In this document: in pieces, positions 1 to 7,863 of the stretch | How positions within the stretch are numbered: the stretch's first letter is position 1 | Layout: every line of letters begins with the position of its first letter | NCBI GenBank assembly: GCA_021817905.1 | Contig: JAKAFM010000009.1 | Location: 1 to 40,180, forward strand | Direction of reading: 5' to 3' | Source: a bacterium | Lineage (GTDB): Bacteria > Patescibacteriota > Microgenomatia > UBA12405 | Length of the DNA: 40,180 nucleotides | Translations under genes and position numbers: made by a program | Notes under the pieces: generated by a model | What the model saw: the letters and a program-made list of their open reading frames with translations, nothing else | What the model was told of the DNA's origin: nothing | Databases searched by the model: none

Positions 1-1
1 T

Positions 2-952
2 CCAAATTATCAAGTAGCAGTAAAAACGGGAACAACGAATGATAAACGTGACAATTGGGCAATAGGCTGGACCCCGAATTTAATGGTTGCTGTCTGGGTT
101 GGTAATAATGATAATTCGCCGATGACCAAGGTAGCTTCCGGTGTGTCCGGAGCGACTCCGATTTGGGCACAAATTATGAAGTATGAAGTAGTAAAACGAC
201 CAAAACAGGATTTTCCGATACCTGACAAGATTGTTAGTGTTCAAGTTGATAATGTTTCTGGATATCCAGCACATGATGGTTTTCCTTCTCATCCTGAATA
301 TTTTATTGATGGAACCCAGCCAAAAATTTCCGATCCGATTCATTTAATGTTAAAGGTATGTAAGAACGGTCAAAACGGATTGGCTCCACCTGAGGATGTG
401 GCGAATAATAATTACGATAGTAAAGAATATTTTAATGTCAAAGAGGATGATCCAGTTTCAACAGATGGACGAAATCGTTGGCAGGAAGGGATCGATTCTT
501 GGGTAGCTACCCAAGCGAATAAAGACCAATATAATCCGCCGACCAATTATTGTCGGTCTGGTGGTTTGGTGACAGTGTCGATTGATAGCCCGTCAAACCA
601 GTCAACAGTCGGTAATAGTGTTGATGTGAAAATTTCGACAACTTCGGTAAGTCACATAAATGAAGTCAAACTGTCAGTTGATGGTGTTGATACGAAAACA
701 TGGAATGATAAGCCATATGAGACAACTCTAAACTTAGCTGACGGGATTCATGTGTTAAAAGTCAAGGCAACTGATGTCAACGGCAATAGCCAGGAGCAGC
801 AAAGTACAATCGGGGTAAATACACCATGGAACGGAACACCAACGCCAATTCCTTCACCAACATTGGCAGTAACACCAACTGCGGTAGTAACAGCCGCTCC
901 GGTGTCAAGCCCAACTCCGACTGTTAGCTTGGTGCCGACAGTAAAACTGTAA
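2..952 (+). CDS. Class A penicillin-binding protein (PBP1A-like), C-terminal part
   Basis: The gene enters from the left edge; the open frame runs from base 2 to a TAA at 950-952, about 316 residues. The first residues carry the KTGTT box of the transpeptidase active site, followed by a WAIGWTP-MVAVWVGNND stretch typical of class A PBPs, so this is the end of the transpeptidase domain that cross-links peptidoglycan outside the membrane. After it comes a linker, then an Ig/Big-like beta domain (roughly residues 190-275) and a tail rich in Pro, Thr and Val that probably spans or binds the wall. The catalytic Ser and the glycosyltransferase half would lie outside the window. It converges on pheT with no spacer at all. 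Confidence 0.9.
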   Translation, partial: PNYQVAVKTGTTNDKRDNWAIGWTPNLMVAVWVGNNDNSPMTKVASGVSGATPIWAQIMKYEVVKRPKQDFPIPDKIVSVQVDNVSGYPAHDGFPSHPEYFIDGTQPKISDPIHLMLKVCKNGQNGLAPPEDVANNNYDSKEYFNVKEDDPVSTDGRNRWQEGIDSWVATQANKDQYNPPTNYCRSGGLVTVSIDSPSNQSTVGNSVDVKISTTSVSHINEVKLSVDGVDTKTWNDKPYETTLNLADGIHVLKVKATDVNGNSQEQQSTIGVNTPWNGTPTPIPSPTLAVTPTAVVTAAPVSSPTPTVSLVPTVKL

Positions 953-2743
953 TTACTTTTTGAGTAAATCAAAAGTTTGGAGATGGATTTTTTTGGCTGT
1001 TTTATCGTCAGTATTGTAATAAGTTACTCGGAAGGTATAGCGATATTTATTTTCTTTTTGGTCATGATAGATATCAATTATTTGCATATTCCAAAGCAAC
1101 TTATCCCCTATTTTCTGGCTATAGTCTTCAATTAATTTTTTTGGATCTTGTTCTTGATTGAGGGTAATATTGGCATCTAAAATTTGCATTTGAGAGGTTA
1201 ATTCAATGGCGGTGTTGGATTGATTTTTGGGAGTATAGCTATCCGGTTTAGGTGCATCGTCTAAAATTATTTCAGCAAAGTTACCAATGAAATTTGCTTT
1301 TAGATTAAGCGATTGAATATCGGTAGTTAACTTTGATTGATCATAGTGGTACATTCCCAGCGCGTATTGCTCGATATATTTGTTTTCAGACATGGAAAAA
1401 ATTTTCCCAATTTCAAATAATTGGGTGTTGAAAAGTTTCAGCCGATCGTATTGATCAACTTGAATTTTAAGTGATTGTATAATACTTTGCCGTAAATATG
1501 GGTGATCGGCATTAATACTATTTTGGGTTTGGATGGCATTGTCGTCTTTAGGGTACATGACTAATGGCCAAGTAAGAACTTCGTCATAGCCGAGGCTTAT
1601 TAATTTGTCTTTTAAGGTTTCAATCAAGAAGAGTATCTTTGGAGTAATATTGGGATAATTTTTGGTGACTAATGGTTGATTAGTAGGAATTTTCTGATAA
1701 CCCCAAAAGCGGATAACTTCTTCAGCCAAATCCTCCTCCATGGTCAGATCATGGCGAATTGACGGTGGGGTGACGGTGGTGGTGCTGACAGTGCAGCCAA
1801 GACGGTTTAGGGTATCAAAGGCAAAGTTGGTATTGATGTCAACCCCGGAGATTTTAGAGGCGATGGCGGGGTTAAATTTAATTGCCAAAGGAGCGTTTGG
1901 AGTTGGGTAATAGTCAAAAAGCGGACTGGCAATGGTTGCTTTGGTAATATCGGAAACAAGGGTAATAAGATGATTGAAAGCAACTGGGATTAAATTAGAG
2001 TCAAGTTCTTTTTCAAGACGAATACCGGCTTCAGTAACAATTTTAAGTTGGCGCCAATCATGACGGACTCGAACTGGATTATAGGTGGCCATTTCTAAGA
2101 TAGAATCGGTGGTGTTTAAGTTAATACCGGAGTTTTGACCACCTATAAAGGAGAGCGATAAAGGTTCTGTTTGGTTGGTAATTACTAGTTCATGATTTGC
2201 AAGGTTTAGGTTGGTGCCGTCTAGAGTGGTGAATTTGGTAGATTTGTCACTATTTTTCCAAGATAGCTGATCAGAAGTTTTAGCGGTATCAAAGGCGTGA
2301 TTTGGTATTCCCCAGAAAAGCATAATGTAGTTAGTTAGATCGACTAAAGCATTAATAGCGTTAATGCCGTGAAGTTTGAGAACTTTTTGTAACCACTGAG
2401 GAGAGGCAAGATTTTTTATGTTAGTAACTTTTATTGCTTGGATTCGATATACATCGGCTGAGTCGATAATGATCGGTAGTTTAGGTGCCGATGAGTTAAT
2501 AACGATACTGCGTGGAAGTGATAATGGAAGGTGATAATAAACTGATAAGTCGCGGGCTAGACCGTAGTAGCCGAGAGCATCAGGACGATTAACTTTAATA
2601 TCTAAATCAAATACAATTTCATCATCAATTTTTTCGTAAAAATTGGTGAAGTGGCCGATCATAGTTAAGTCGTCACGTAAAGTTTGGGGTTCTTTGGTAA
2701 GATCGGGTAAAAATTTTTTAAGCTCGGAATAGATAAGTTTCAT
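953..2743 (-). CDS. pheT: Phenylalanyl-tRNA synthetase beta subunit, short form
   Basis: This is the structural and editing subunit of the alpha2-beta2 PheRS, which charges tRNA-Phe in the cytoplasm. It has 596 residues, against about 800 in Escherichia coli. The N-terminal strand runs directly into the NRPDALGYYGLARD segment, so the usual OB-fold tRNA-binding insertion (E. coli residues about 40-150) is absent. The B3/B4 region, a B5 domain (RHDLTMEEDLAEEVIRFWGY) and a terminal FDX-ACB-like anticodon-binding domain are recognisable. Its ATG overlaps the pheS stop by 4 nt (ATGA), so the two are translationally coupled. Expression should follow the attenuator in front of pheS. Confidence 0.95.
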   Translation of the reverse strand: MKLIYSELKKFLPDLTKEPQTLRDDLTMIGHFTNFYEKIDDEIVFDLDIKVNRPDALGYYGLARDLSVYYHLPLSLPRSIVINSSAPKLPIIIDSADVYRIQAIKVTNIKNLASPQWLQKVLKLHGINAINALVDLTNYIMLFWGIPNHAFDTAKTSDQLSWKNSDKSTKFTTLDGTNLNLANHELVITNQTEPLSLSFIGGQNSGINLNTTDSILEMATYNPVRVRHDWRQLKIVTEAGIRLEKELDSNLIPVAFNHLITLVSDITKATIASPLFDYYPTPNAPLAIKFNPAIASKISGVDINTNFAFDTLNRLGCTVSTTTVTPPSIRHDLTMEEDLAEEVIRFWGYQKIPTNQPLVTKNYPNITPKILFLIETLKDKLISLGYDEVLTWPLVMYPKDDNAIQTQNSINADHPYLRQSIIQSLKIQVDQYDRLKLFNTQLFEIGKIFSMSENKYIEQYALGMYHYDQSKLTTDIQSLNLKANFIGNFAEIILDDAPKPDSYTPKNQSNTAIELTSQMQILDANITLNQEQDPKKLIEDYSQKIGDKLLWNMQIIDIYHDQKENKYRYTFRVTYYNTDDKTAKKIHLQTFDLLKK

Positions 2744-3756
2744 AGTTTGTTGGGTTTATAGGCTAAATTGCCGCCCATGAGGGTGCGGATATCTTTGATA
2801 TTGGTTTGGGCCATAGTCCAGCGATCGAGCCCCATACCGAAAGCAAAGCCTGACCATACTTTGGGATCAATGCCGGCTTTTTGAAGAACTTTGGGGTGAA
2901 TCATACCAGAACCTCCCATCTCAATCCAGCCGGCGTATTTACATAACGGGCAGCCAGCTCCATGACAATGAAAACACTGCATGTCGGGGCCAACCCCCGG
3001 TTCGACTTCAGGATAATACTTACAACGGTAGCGGACAACGACATCAGGCCCATAGAGGGTTTTGAACATTAGGTCCATGGTGCCAATAAGATCTTTCATG
3101 GTAATGTTTTTGTCAACTACAACAGCCTGGTATTGATGAAATATAAAGTGGTTGCTACGGTTAACTTTTTCGTTGCGATAAACTGAACCAGGAAATGCAG
3201 CGCGTATAGGTAATTTATCTTTACATTCGTCTAGGAGATGAGCTTCGATGGTTGAGGTTTGAGTTCGAAGTAAATAGTCTGGTTCTTGGATATAGATGGT
3301 ATCTTGCATATCACGCGCTGGGTGATTTTGAGGTACATTTAGCCGTTCAAAGTTATATTCATCGGTGTCAATTTCGGGGCTGGCGTAAATAGAAAAACCT
3401 AAATCTCGGAATAAATTGTTAAGTTTTTGCTCGGTGACGGTGATAGGATGGAGATGGCCGAGTTTTGGAAGCTGAAAGGCGTTAGGTAGTTGGATTGAAG
3501 CTTTGCCAGTGATGGTTTGTGTTGAGGTAAGTGTTTTTTGATTAATTGCATTTTCAAATACATTTTTGAGCTCGTTTAATTCTTGGCCATATTGTTTTTT
3601 TTGATCCGAAGGGAGATCTTTCATTTTGGTAAAAAGATCATTAAGTAGACCGTGTCGTCCGAGCAATTCGATACGAACCTCTTCGAGTTTATTGGCGGTG
3701 ACTATCTTGTCTATTTTGGTAAGCCACTCTTGTTCAATTATTTTTAAATTGTTCAT
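2740..3756 (-). CDS. pheS: Phenylalanyl-tRNA synthetase alpha subunit
   Basis: This is the catalytic subunit of PheRS. The 338 residues include an N-terminal coiled coil (about 1-90), class II motif 2 (SVYRNEKVNRSNHFIFHQ) and motif 3 (GFAFGMGLDRWTM). A CxxCxGxGCxxCK segment before GWIEMGGSGMIHP looks like a small zinc knuckle, a variant seen in part of the family. The ATG follows a U-rich tract directly. The best ribosome-binding sequence, AGGGGAG at 3775-3769, is the 3' arm of the terminator hairpin, so translation may also be masked when that hairpin forms. It lies third in the thrS-infC-rpmI-rplT-pheST order known from E. coli. Confidence 0.96.
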   Translation of the reverse strand: MNNLKIIEQEWLTKIDKIVTANKLEEVRIELLGRHGLLNDLFTKMKDLPSDQKKQYGQELNELKNVFENAINQKTLTSTQTITGKASIQLPNAFQLPKLGHLHPITVTEQKLNNLFRDLGFSIYASPEIDTDEYNFERLNVPQNHPARDMQDTIYIQEPDYLLRTQTSTIEAHLLDECKDKLPIRAAFPGSVYRNEKVNRSNHFIFHQYQAVVVDKNITMKDLIGTMDLMFKTLYGPDVVVRYRCKYYPEVEPGVGPDMQCFHCHGAGCPLCKYAGWIEMGGSGMIHPKVLQKAGIDPKVWSGFAFGMGLDRWTMAQTNIKDIRTLMGGNLAYKPNKL

Positions 3757-3787
3757 AAAAACAAAAAACTCCCCTAAGTGGGGAGTC
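3757..3787 (-). terminator. Intrinsic terminator in the pheS leader (attenuator)
   Basis: On the minus strand ACTCCCC (3786-3780) pairs with GGGGAGT (3774-3768) around a 5-nt loop, followed by TTTTTTGTTTTT that abuts the pheS ATG. The position before, not after, a gene points to attenuation. The 5' arm can also pair with an upstream copy of GGGGAGT, see the antiterminator entry. Confidence 0.85.
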
Positions 3788-3808
3788 TAAATTTTGAAAT
3801 AACTCCCC
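3780..3808 (-). promoter_or_regulatory. Antiterminator hairpin of the pheST leader
   Basis: GGGGAGT at 3808-3802 is perfectly complementary to ACTCCCC at 3786-3780, the 5' arm of the terminator. The two hairpins use the same arm and cannot coexist. Segment 1 begins 5 nt after the stop codon of the leader ORF, so a ribosome sitting at that stop would cover it and let the terminator form. A ribosome stalled on the Phe codons would leave it free. Confidence 0.8.
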
Positions 3809-3812
3809 TCCT

Positions 3813-3854
3813 CTAGATTCTAAACGAAAATGAGAAAGAAAGTGGTTGTAGCAT
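3813..3854 (-). CDS. Phe-rich leader peptide of pheST (pheM-like)
   Basis: This small ORF encodes MLQPLSFSFSFRI and then TAG. Phe is at residues 7, 9 and 11, each alternating with Ser. Its ATG lies 3 nt after the rplT stop codon (TAA-ACC-ATG), so ribosomes finishing rplT could reinitiate; no independent Shine-Dalgarno is visible. E. coli has a Phe-rich leader peptide, pheM, at exactly this place between rplT and pheS, and it controls pheST by attenuation. The sequence match is in design only (Phe codons, position, following hairpins); the peptides are not alike otherwise. The functional call is inference but well supported by the alternative hairpins. Confidence 0.8.
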   Translation of the reverse strand: MLQPLSFSFSFRI

Positions 3855-3857
3855 GGT

Positions 3858-4199
3858 TTATTTTAGTGAATGGGCAATTTTTTCAAAAGTAGCAGGATCA
3901 TTAGTGGCAATTTCGGCCAACATCTTGCGATTAAGATCAACTTTGTTGTCTTTTAGCTGCTTGATAAATTTGGAATAACCAATGTTTAAAGCGGTAAGAG
4001 CGGCATTAATTCTGACTATCCAAATGCGACGGATATCACGGCGCTTAAGTCGACGGCCAACAAAGGCATACATCCCAGCGTGCATAACAGCTTCGTGAGC
4101 AACTTTGTAACGCTTGTGGCGGGTCATCCAAAAACCCTTGGCTTGCTCTAATACTTTTTTGTGGTGTTGTCGGCGGACAATGCCTGTTTTAACGCGCAT
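3858..4199 (-). CDS. rplT: 50S ribosomal protein L20
   Basis: The 113-residue product matches L20 in length and sequence: a long basic N-terminal helix (MRVKTGIVRRQHHKKVLEQAKGF) followed by the globular domain with LNIGYSKFIKQL. L20 binds 23S rRNA early in large-subunit assembly. It follows rpmI by 6 nt in the IF3 operon. In E. coli L20 represses its own operon by binding mRNA; no such operator could be identified here by eye. The stop codon is 3 nt before the pheST leader peptide start. Confidence 0.97.
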   Translation of the reverse strand: MRVKTGIVRRQHHKKVLEQAKGFWMTRHKRYKVAHEAVMHAGMYAFVGRRLKRRDIRRIWIVRINAALTALNIGYSKFIKQLKDNKVDLNRKMLAEIATNDPATFEKIAHSLK

Positions 4200-4205
4200 A
4201 AGTGT

Positions 4206-4415
4206 TTATTTTAATCCTAATAACATTTTGATTTTAGTTGCCCAGCGGCCGGAAACGACACGCTTACCTTTTAAACGACGAAGTTGTTTTTTACTTTTCT
4301 TGCGACGTAAATGGCGATCAAAGCTGGCTTCACGTAAGACGATGCCGTTCTTGGTAACCTCAAAACGGTTACTAATTGATTTGTTTACTTTTAGTCGTAA
4401 CTTCTGTTTTTTCAT
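4206..4415 (-). CDS. rpmI: 50S ribosomal protein L35
   Basis: This is a 69-residue, strongly basic protein with the L35 pattern: lysine-rich start, a central RFEVTKNG stretch, then a run of Arg/Lys (RRKKSKKQLRRLKG) that contacts 23S rRNA. It is slightly longer than the usual 64-66 residues. Its ATG overlaps the infC stop by 4 nt, indicating coupled translation in the thrS-infC-rpmI-rplT block. Confidence 0.93.
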   Translation of the reverse strand: MKKQKLRLKVNKSISNRFEVTKNGIVLREASFDRHLRRKKSKKQLRRLKGKRVVSGRWATKIKMLLGLK

Positions 4416-4957
4416 TTTTTAGCTGACTTTTTTAATGGTGTCAAAGTCTGAAATAGTCTTTTGCCCAAAAGCTTAGCATCTCCTTCGAGAGCGGCATATT
4501 CGACCAGGTCTTGTTTAAATCGGTCGATGAGCTGATATCCAAATTCCTTACGGGTAATCTGGCGACCTTGGAATTTTATACTTAATTTGATTTTATTTCC
4601 AGTGGTCAAAAAATCTTTTGCCTTTTTTAGGCGGGTTTCGTAGTCTCCTTGACCAATAAAGGGGGTCATTTGAATTTCTTTTATGTCGCCGCCCTTGACA
4701 CCTTTTTTCTCGGCTTGTTGTTTTTTGGCTTCTTGATACTTAAATTTGGAGAAACTGATAAGTTTGACAACGGGAGGAACAGCATTTGGCCCAACTTCGA
4801 CCAAATCTAGACCAGTATCAGTGGCTTGTTGTTTGGCTTCAGTAAGCGACATGATACCAATTTGTTTGCCGTCGTCTGAAAGTAAACGGACGGTAGGCAC
4901 GTTGATTTGAAAATTTACCCGATAACGGGTGTCATTTCTAAATTTAGGAATATACAT
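4412..4957 (-). CDS. infC: Translation initiation factor IF-3
   Basis: IF3 binds the 30S subunit and checks the start codon and initiator tRNA. The 181-residue length fits. The N-domain shows VRLLSDDGKQIGIMSLTEAKQQA and LDLVEVGPNAVPPVVKL; the C-domain has KEIQMTPFIGQGDYETRLKKA and the FQGRQITRKEFG signature. The start used here is an ordinary ATG, whereas E. coli uses AUU for autoregulation, so that control may be absent. It starts 4 nt after the thrS stop. Confidence 0.96.
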   Translation of the reverse strand: MYIPKFRNDTRYRVNFQINVPTVRLLSDDGKQIGIMSLTEAKQQATDTGLDLVEVGPNAVPPVVKLISFSKFKYQEAKKQQAEKKGVKGGDIKEIQMTPFIGQGDYETRLKKAKDFLTTGNKIKLSIKFQGRQITRKEFGYQLIDRFKQDLVEYAALEGDAKLLGKRLFQTLTPLKKSAKK

Positions 4958-4961
4958 TGCT

Positions 4962-6734
4962 TTATTGTATCAAATGAAGCGATTTTTCGGTAATTAATGA
5001 TTGTAGCTTGCCTATAAAGTCGTTTATTGATAAAGCGCCAAGGTCTTTGCCGTCTCGTTGACGAATGGCTACAGTACCAGCACTGGCTTCTCGTTGGCCT
5101 ATAACGGCCATAAAAGGTACTTTTTCGAGTTGGGCATCCCGAATTTTGGCTTGCATCTTTTCGCTGCGATCATCCAGTTCTGCGCGAATCCCCAGCTCTT
5201 TTAATTTGTCAAAAATTTCTTTGGCGTAGTCATGTTGAGCATCGGTAATGGGGATAATTTTGACTTGAATCGGAGCAATCCAAACCGGAAAGGCTCCAGC
5301 AAAATGTTCAATCATGACACCCATAAAGCGTTCAAGAGAACCAGATATAGCTCTGTGAATGACGACAGGACGTTCTTTTTCACCTTTTTCATTAATAAAT
5401 GAAAGATCGAATCTTTCTGGTAAATTGAAGTCACATTGGATGGTTGATAGTTGCCACTCACGATTGATGGCATCTTTGAAAATAAAATCCAGTTTGGGAC
5501 CGTAAAATGCGGCCTCATCAATACCAATTTTGTATGGAAGTTTTTCTCTTTCGGAAACATTTTTTAAAGCAACTTCGGCCTTTTCCCATACTTCATCGGT
5601 ACCAAGATATTTGCCTTTTGGTCCGCGGACTGACAGACGCACCCAATAGCCGTCTAGCATCCCCATAGTGGTAAAGAACTCTTTAATTATGGATACGATG
5701 GTGGAAATTTCATCTTCTAGTTGAGAGACACGGCAGAACAAATGTCCATCATCTTGAGTAATTGCGCGAACGCGAGTTAACCCTGATAATTCTCCCGTTT
5801 TTTCATCTCGATACACCGTGGCTGGTTCGAAATATCGGACTGGCATATCACGATAGCTAAATTGGTTATCGCTGAATATTTGCATGTGGTGAGGGCAGTT
5901 CATTGGTTTTAGAAAAAACTTTTCTTCCTTGCCCTGGACTCGAAAGATGTTGTCGCCGAATTTTTCGGCATGTCCGGAAGTGACGTATAAAGCTTCCTTG
6001 GTAATATGGGGGGTCCAAACACGCTGATAACCTCTGTCTTTGTGGATACTCCACAGGTAATCTTCGATGCATTGGCGAATAATCATCCCTTTTGGCTGAA
6101 GCAAGGGAAGGCCGGCACCGATTAGACTCGAGAGAGTAAAAAGCTTCTGATTTTTACCAATAATACGATGATCTCGGCGTTTTGCCTCTTCTTGGGTGTA
6201 AATGAATTTTTCCAACTCTTCTTTATTTTCAAAAGCAGTGCCGTAAATTCTGGTAAGCATTTTATTCTTTTCATCACCATGCCAGTAAGCGCCAGCAATG
6301 GATAGTAGTTTAAAGGCTTTGACCTTGGCAGTATAGCGGACATGAGGACCAGCACATAGGTCGACAAATTCTTCTCCGATTTTGTAGATGGTAATGACTT
6401 CTCCTCGATTCTTGATTGAATCAAGCCACTCGATTTTGTAGGGATTGGAACTAAACAACTTTTTAGCCTGTTCTATGGTTATTTCGCTACGAACAATGGG
6501 GAGATTTTCTTTAACAATTTTGGCCATTTCGGCTTCAATTTTGGGAAAATCTTCTTCTGAGATTTTAAAGTCCCCCCGCGGTTCGAAGTCGAAGTAAAAA
6601 CCTTCGTCGGTGGCGGGGCCCATGGCCATGTAAAAGGCATCGGGTCCATAAAGACGAAGCATGGCTTGGGTTAATATGTGCTCGGCACTATGTCGTAGCG
6701 CATGTAAATCGTTTGGATTGTTATTTTCTGACAT
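4962..6734 (-). CDS. thrS: Threonyl-tRNA synthetase lacking the TGS domain
   Basis: This class II synthetase charges tRNA-Thr. At 590 residues it begins almost directly with the editing domain (HSAEH at residues 15-19, later DLCAGPHV), so the N-terminal TGS domain of E. coli ThrRS (about 60 residues) is missing. The catalytic core has motif 2 (VYRDEKTGE), the zinc ligands in MNCPHH, QDDGH and VIHRA, and motif 3 (GSLERFMGVMIEH). An anticodon-binding domain follows (from about 490). TATAAT lies 6 nt before the ATG, so the mRNA probably starts at or next to the start codon. It is the first gene of the IF3/PheRS block. Confidence 0.96.
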   Translation of the reverse strand: MSENNNPNDLHALRHSAEHILTQAMLRLYGPDAFYMAMGPATDEGFYFDFEPRGDFKISEEDFPKIEAEMAKIVKENLPIVRSEITIEQAKKLFSSNPYKIEWLDSIKNRGEVITIYKIGEEFVDLCAGPHVRYTAKVKAFKLLSIAGAYWHGDEKNKMLTRIYGTAFENKEELEKFIYTQEEAKRRDHRIIGKNQKLFTLSSLIGAGLPLLQPKGMIIRQCIEDYLWSIHKDRGYQRVWTPHITKEALYVTSGHAEKFGDNIFRVQGKEEKFFLKPMNCPHHMQIFSDNQFSYRDMPVRYFEPATVYRDEKTGELSGLTRVRAITQDDGHLFCRVSQLEDEISTIVSIIKEFFTTMGMLDGYWVRLSVRGPKGKYLGTDEVWEKAEVALKNVSEREKLPYKIGIDEAAFYGPKLDFIFKDAINREWQLSTIQCDFNLPERFDLSFINEKGEKERPVVIHRAISGSLERFMGVMIEHFAGAFPVWIAPIQVKIIPITDAQHDYAKEIFDKLKELGIRAELDDRSEKMQAKIRDAQLEKVPFMAVIGQREASAGTVAIRQRDGKDLGALSINDFIGKLQSLITEKSLHLIQ

Positions 6735-6740
6735 AAGACT

Positions 6741-6746
6741 ATTATA
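6741..6746 (-). promoter_or_regulatory. -10 box of thrS (leaderless type)
   Basis: A perfect TATAAT on the minus strand is followed by 6 nt and the thrS ATG. Transcription would begin at about the A of the ATG. No convincing TTGACA-like -35 is seen at the expected distance. Confidence 0.6.
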
Positions 6747-6772
6747 AAGGATTAATAAAGGGAAAGAGGAAT

Positions 6773-6810
6773 GCCCAAACAGGAGCGCTGGAAATTACGC
6801 CCGTTTAGGC
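6773..6810 (-). terminator. Imperfect hairpin between tRNA-Val and thrS
   Basis: Minus-strand GCCTAAAC pairs with GTTTGGGC (one G-U), and the inner GGGCG pairs with CGC-CC when single T residues bulge out. It lies 38 nt after the tRNA-Val 3' end and is followed by a pyrimidine-rich stretch, so it may end the tRNA transcript. An operator role for thrS is the alternative. Confidence 0.4.
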
Positions 6811-6847
6811 GTTGTAGTCGAAAGTACTGTATTATTTAGTTTAAACA

Positions 6848-6924
6848 TGGTGACCGCTAGTGGACTTGAACCACTGACCTTTTCAATGTCAATGAAATGC
6901 TCTAGCCAACTGAGCTAAGCGGTC
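6848..6924 (-). tRNA. tRNA-Val (GAC)
   Basis: The cloverleaf is complete. The acceptor GACCGCT pairs with AGCGGTC, the anticodon stem TTTCA/TGAAA encloses the loop TTGACAT with anticodon GAC, and the T arm carries GGTTCAAGTCC. CCA is encoded (6850-6848). A TATACT box lies upstream on the minus strand. Confidence 0.95.
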
Positions 6925-6976
6925 GGAATGGTGAAACAGGGAAAGTATAGCTGATTAATGGTGAAAATTAAAGAAT

Positions 6977-7198
6977 CTAGAAAATCCGAAGATGTTGGCT
7001 TTTTGCTGTTGGTAGATTTTTGACGGCCTCTCTTTTGTCTTCTTGCGCGCGGAATTTTGGTTCTGAAGATACAAAAATTTCTCCAAGTATATAGGAAATG
7101 TTTAGCCTAAATTTACCAACTTTATTGCCAAGAGACTCACCCACCCTTGGTAATTGATGGTTGGTATGCCTATCTGGACTGTGTGCTAGTGTAGCCAT
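6977..7198 (-). CDS. Small basic hypothetical protein
   Basis: The 73-residue product has no motif I recognise and no membrane segment. It starts with ATG 5 nt after the stop of the upstream gene at 7204, which suggests the two are co-transcribed and translationally coupled. Its charge is positive and the start of the protein is rich in His and Pro. It could be a spurious frame; the tight spacing is the only support. Confidence 0.45.
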   Translation of the reverse strand: MATLAHSPDRHTNHQLPRVGESLGNKVGKFRLNISYILGEIFVSSEPKFRAQEDKREAVKNLPTAKSQHLRIF

Positions 7199-7203
7199 AA
7201 TTT

Positions 7204-7803
7204 TTATGTTCCGCTGCGAGCGGCGGAGTGCTCGTTGCTAAATAAATATTGTTCTCCTCCACCTTTTTTATTTTTAACCTGACCCCAGAAAGCATTTTTT
7301 CTGGATTTTCGTTTATTAAGGACATGAAGCCAGGATGAGGCTTCAGTAATATTGCGTCGAAAGGCGACGATTAATTGTCGTAATCGATCGAGAAAGGTAA
7401 GCTGATAAGTATTAAATTCGTGGATTGGGGTTAGCGCGGCTTTTTCTACTTGTTGATCAAGTGTTCCTGCAGATTTAAGTAGATTCTTAATTTCCTGTCT
7501 TAAGGCATCAATCTCTTTTTGGAGTTCCTTTTGATGAGTATCGAATAATACTTTAGTTTCTTGTTCGAGGTGATTGGTAAAAATGATATTATTTTCTGGT
7601 TTTTTGGTAGGTTCCGAGTGAAGTTCTATAGTTTGATTTAGGCCTAGAATACCACTCAAACTAAATACAGGTCGTGATTCCGTTTTTACAGATTGGGAAG
7701 GCGCCTTATTGGCAGAGATATTCTGATTAAATTCGGGAGAATACCACTGATTTGCGACTTGCTTTGATTTAGTGTCCCGCTTGGGTACCAAAACACCTGC
7801 CAT
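7204..7803 (-). CDS. Conserved CPR-type protein of unknown function (DUF5660-like)
   Basis: The 199-residue protein has a disordered, polar N-terminus (1-75), a coiled coil (about 80-125, QKELQKEIDALRQEIKNLL) and a conserved-looking helical C-terminal part with LTFLDRLRQLIVAFRRNITEA and SWLHVLNKRK. It resembles, from memory, a family restricted to Microgenomates genomes and named DUF5660; that name is not verified. The C-terminal residues HSAARSGT are encoded by a GC-rich palindrome (7210-7227), so the end may have been altered by a small repeat. The function is unknown. Confidence 0.65.
   Translation of the reverse strand: MAGVLVPKRDTKSKQVANQWYSPEFNQNISANKAPSQSVKTESRPVFSLSGILGLNQTIELHSEPTKKPENNIIFTNHLEQETKVLFDTHQKELQKEIDALRQEIKNLLKSAGTLDQQVEKAALTPIHEFNTYQLTFLDRLRQLIVAFRRNITEASSWLHVLNKRKSRKNAFWGQVKNKKGGGEQYLFSNEHSAARSGT
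7210..7227. repeat. GC-rich mini-palindrome
   Basis: TCCGC and GCGGA flank a short centre, with an inner CCGCT-GCG-AGCGG stem. Its base composition differs sharply from the AT-rich surroundings. It overlaps the 3' end of the gene ending at 7204. A similar 16-nt palindrome lies at 12407-12422. Confidence 0.5.
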
Positions 7804-7840
7804 TGCGGAATTCTAGCACTATTTCTATTTAAAGTCTATA

Positions 7841-7863
7841 CAAAAAACTCCCTATTTGAGGGA
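7841..7863 (-). terminator. Intrinsic terminator overlapping the end of the trigger factor gene
   Basis: On the minus strand TCCCT pairs with AGGGA around CAAAT, followed by GTTTTTTG. The stop codon of the gene (7854-7852) lies within the hairpin. The stem is only 5 bp, so it may be a weak terminator. Confidence 0.55.

Noticed and set aside
4114-4422. Plus-strand frame opposite rplT and rpmI
   Set aside because: Antisense shadow of two certain ribosomal protein genes.
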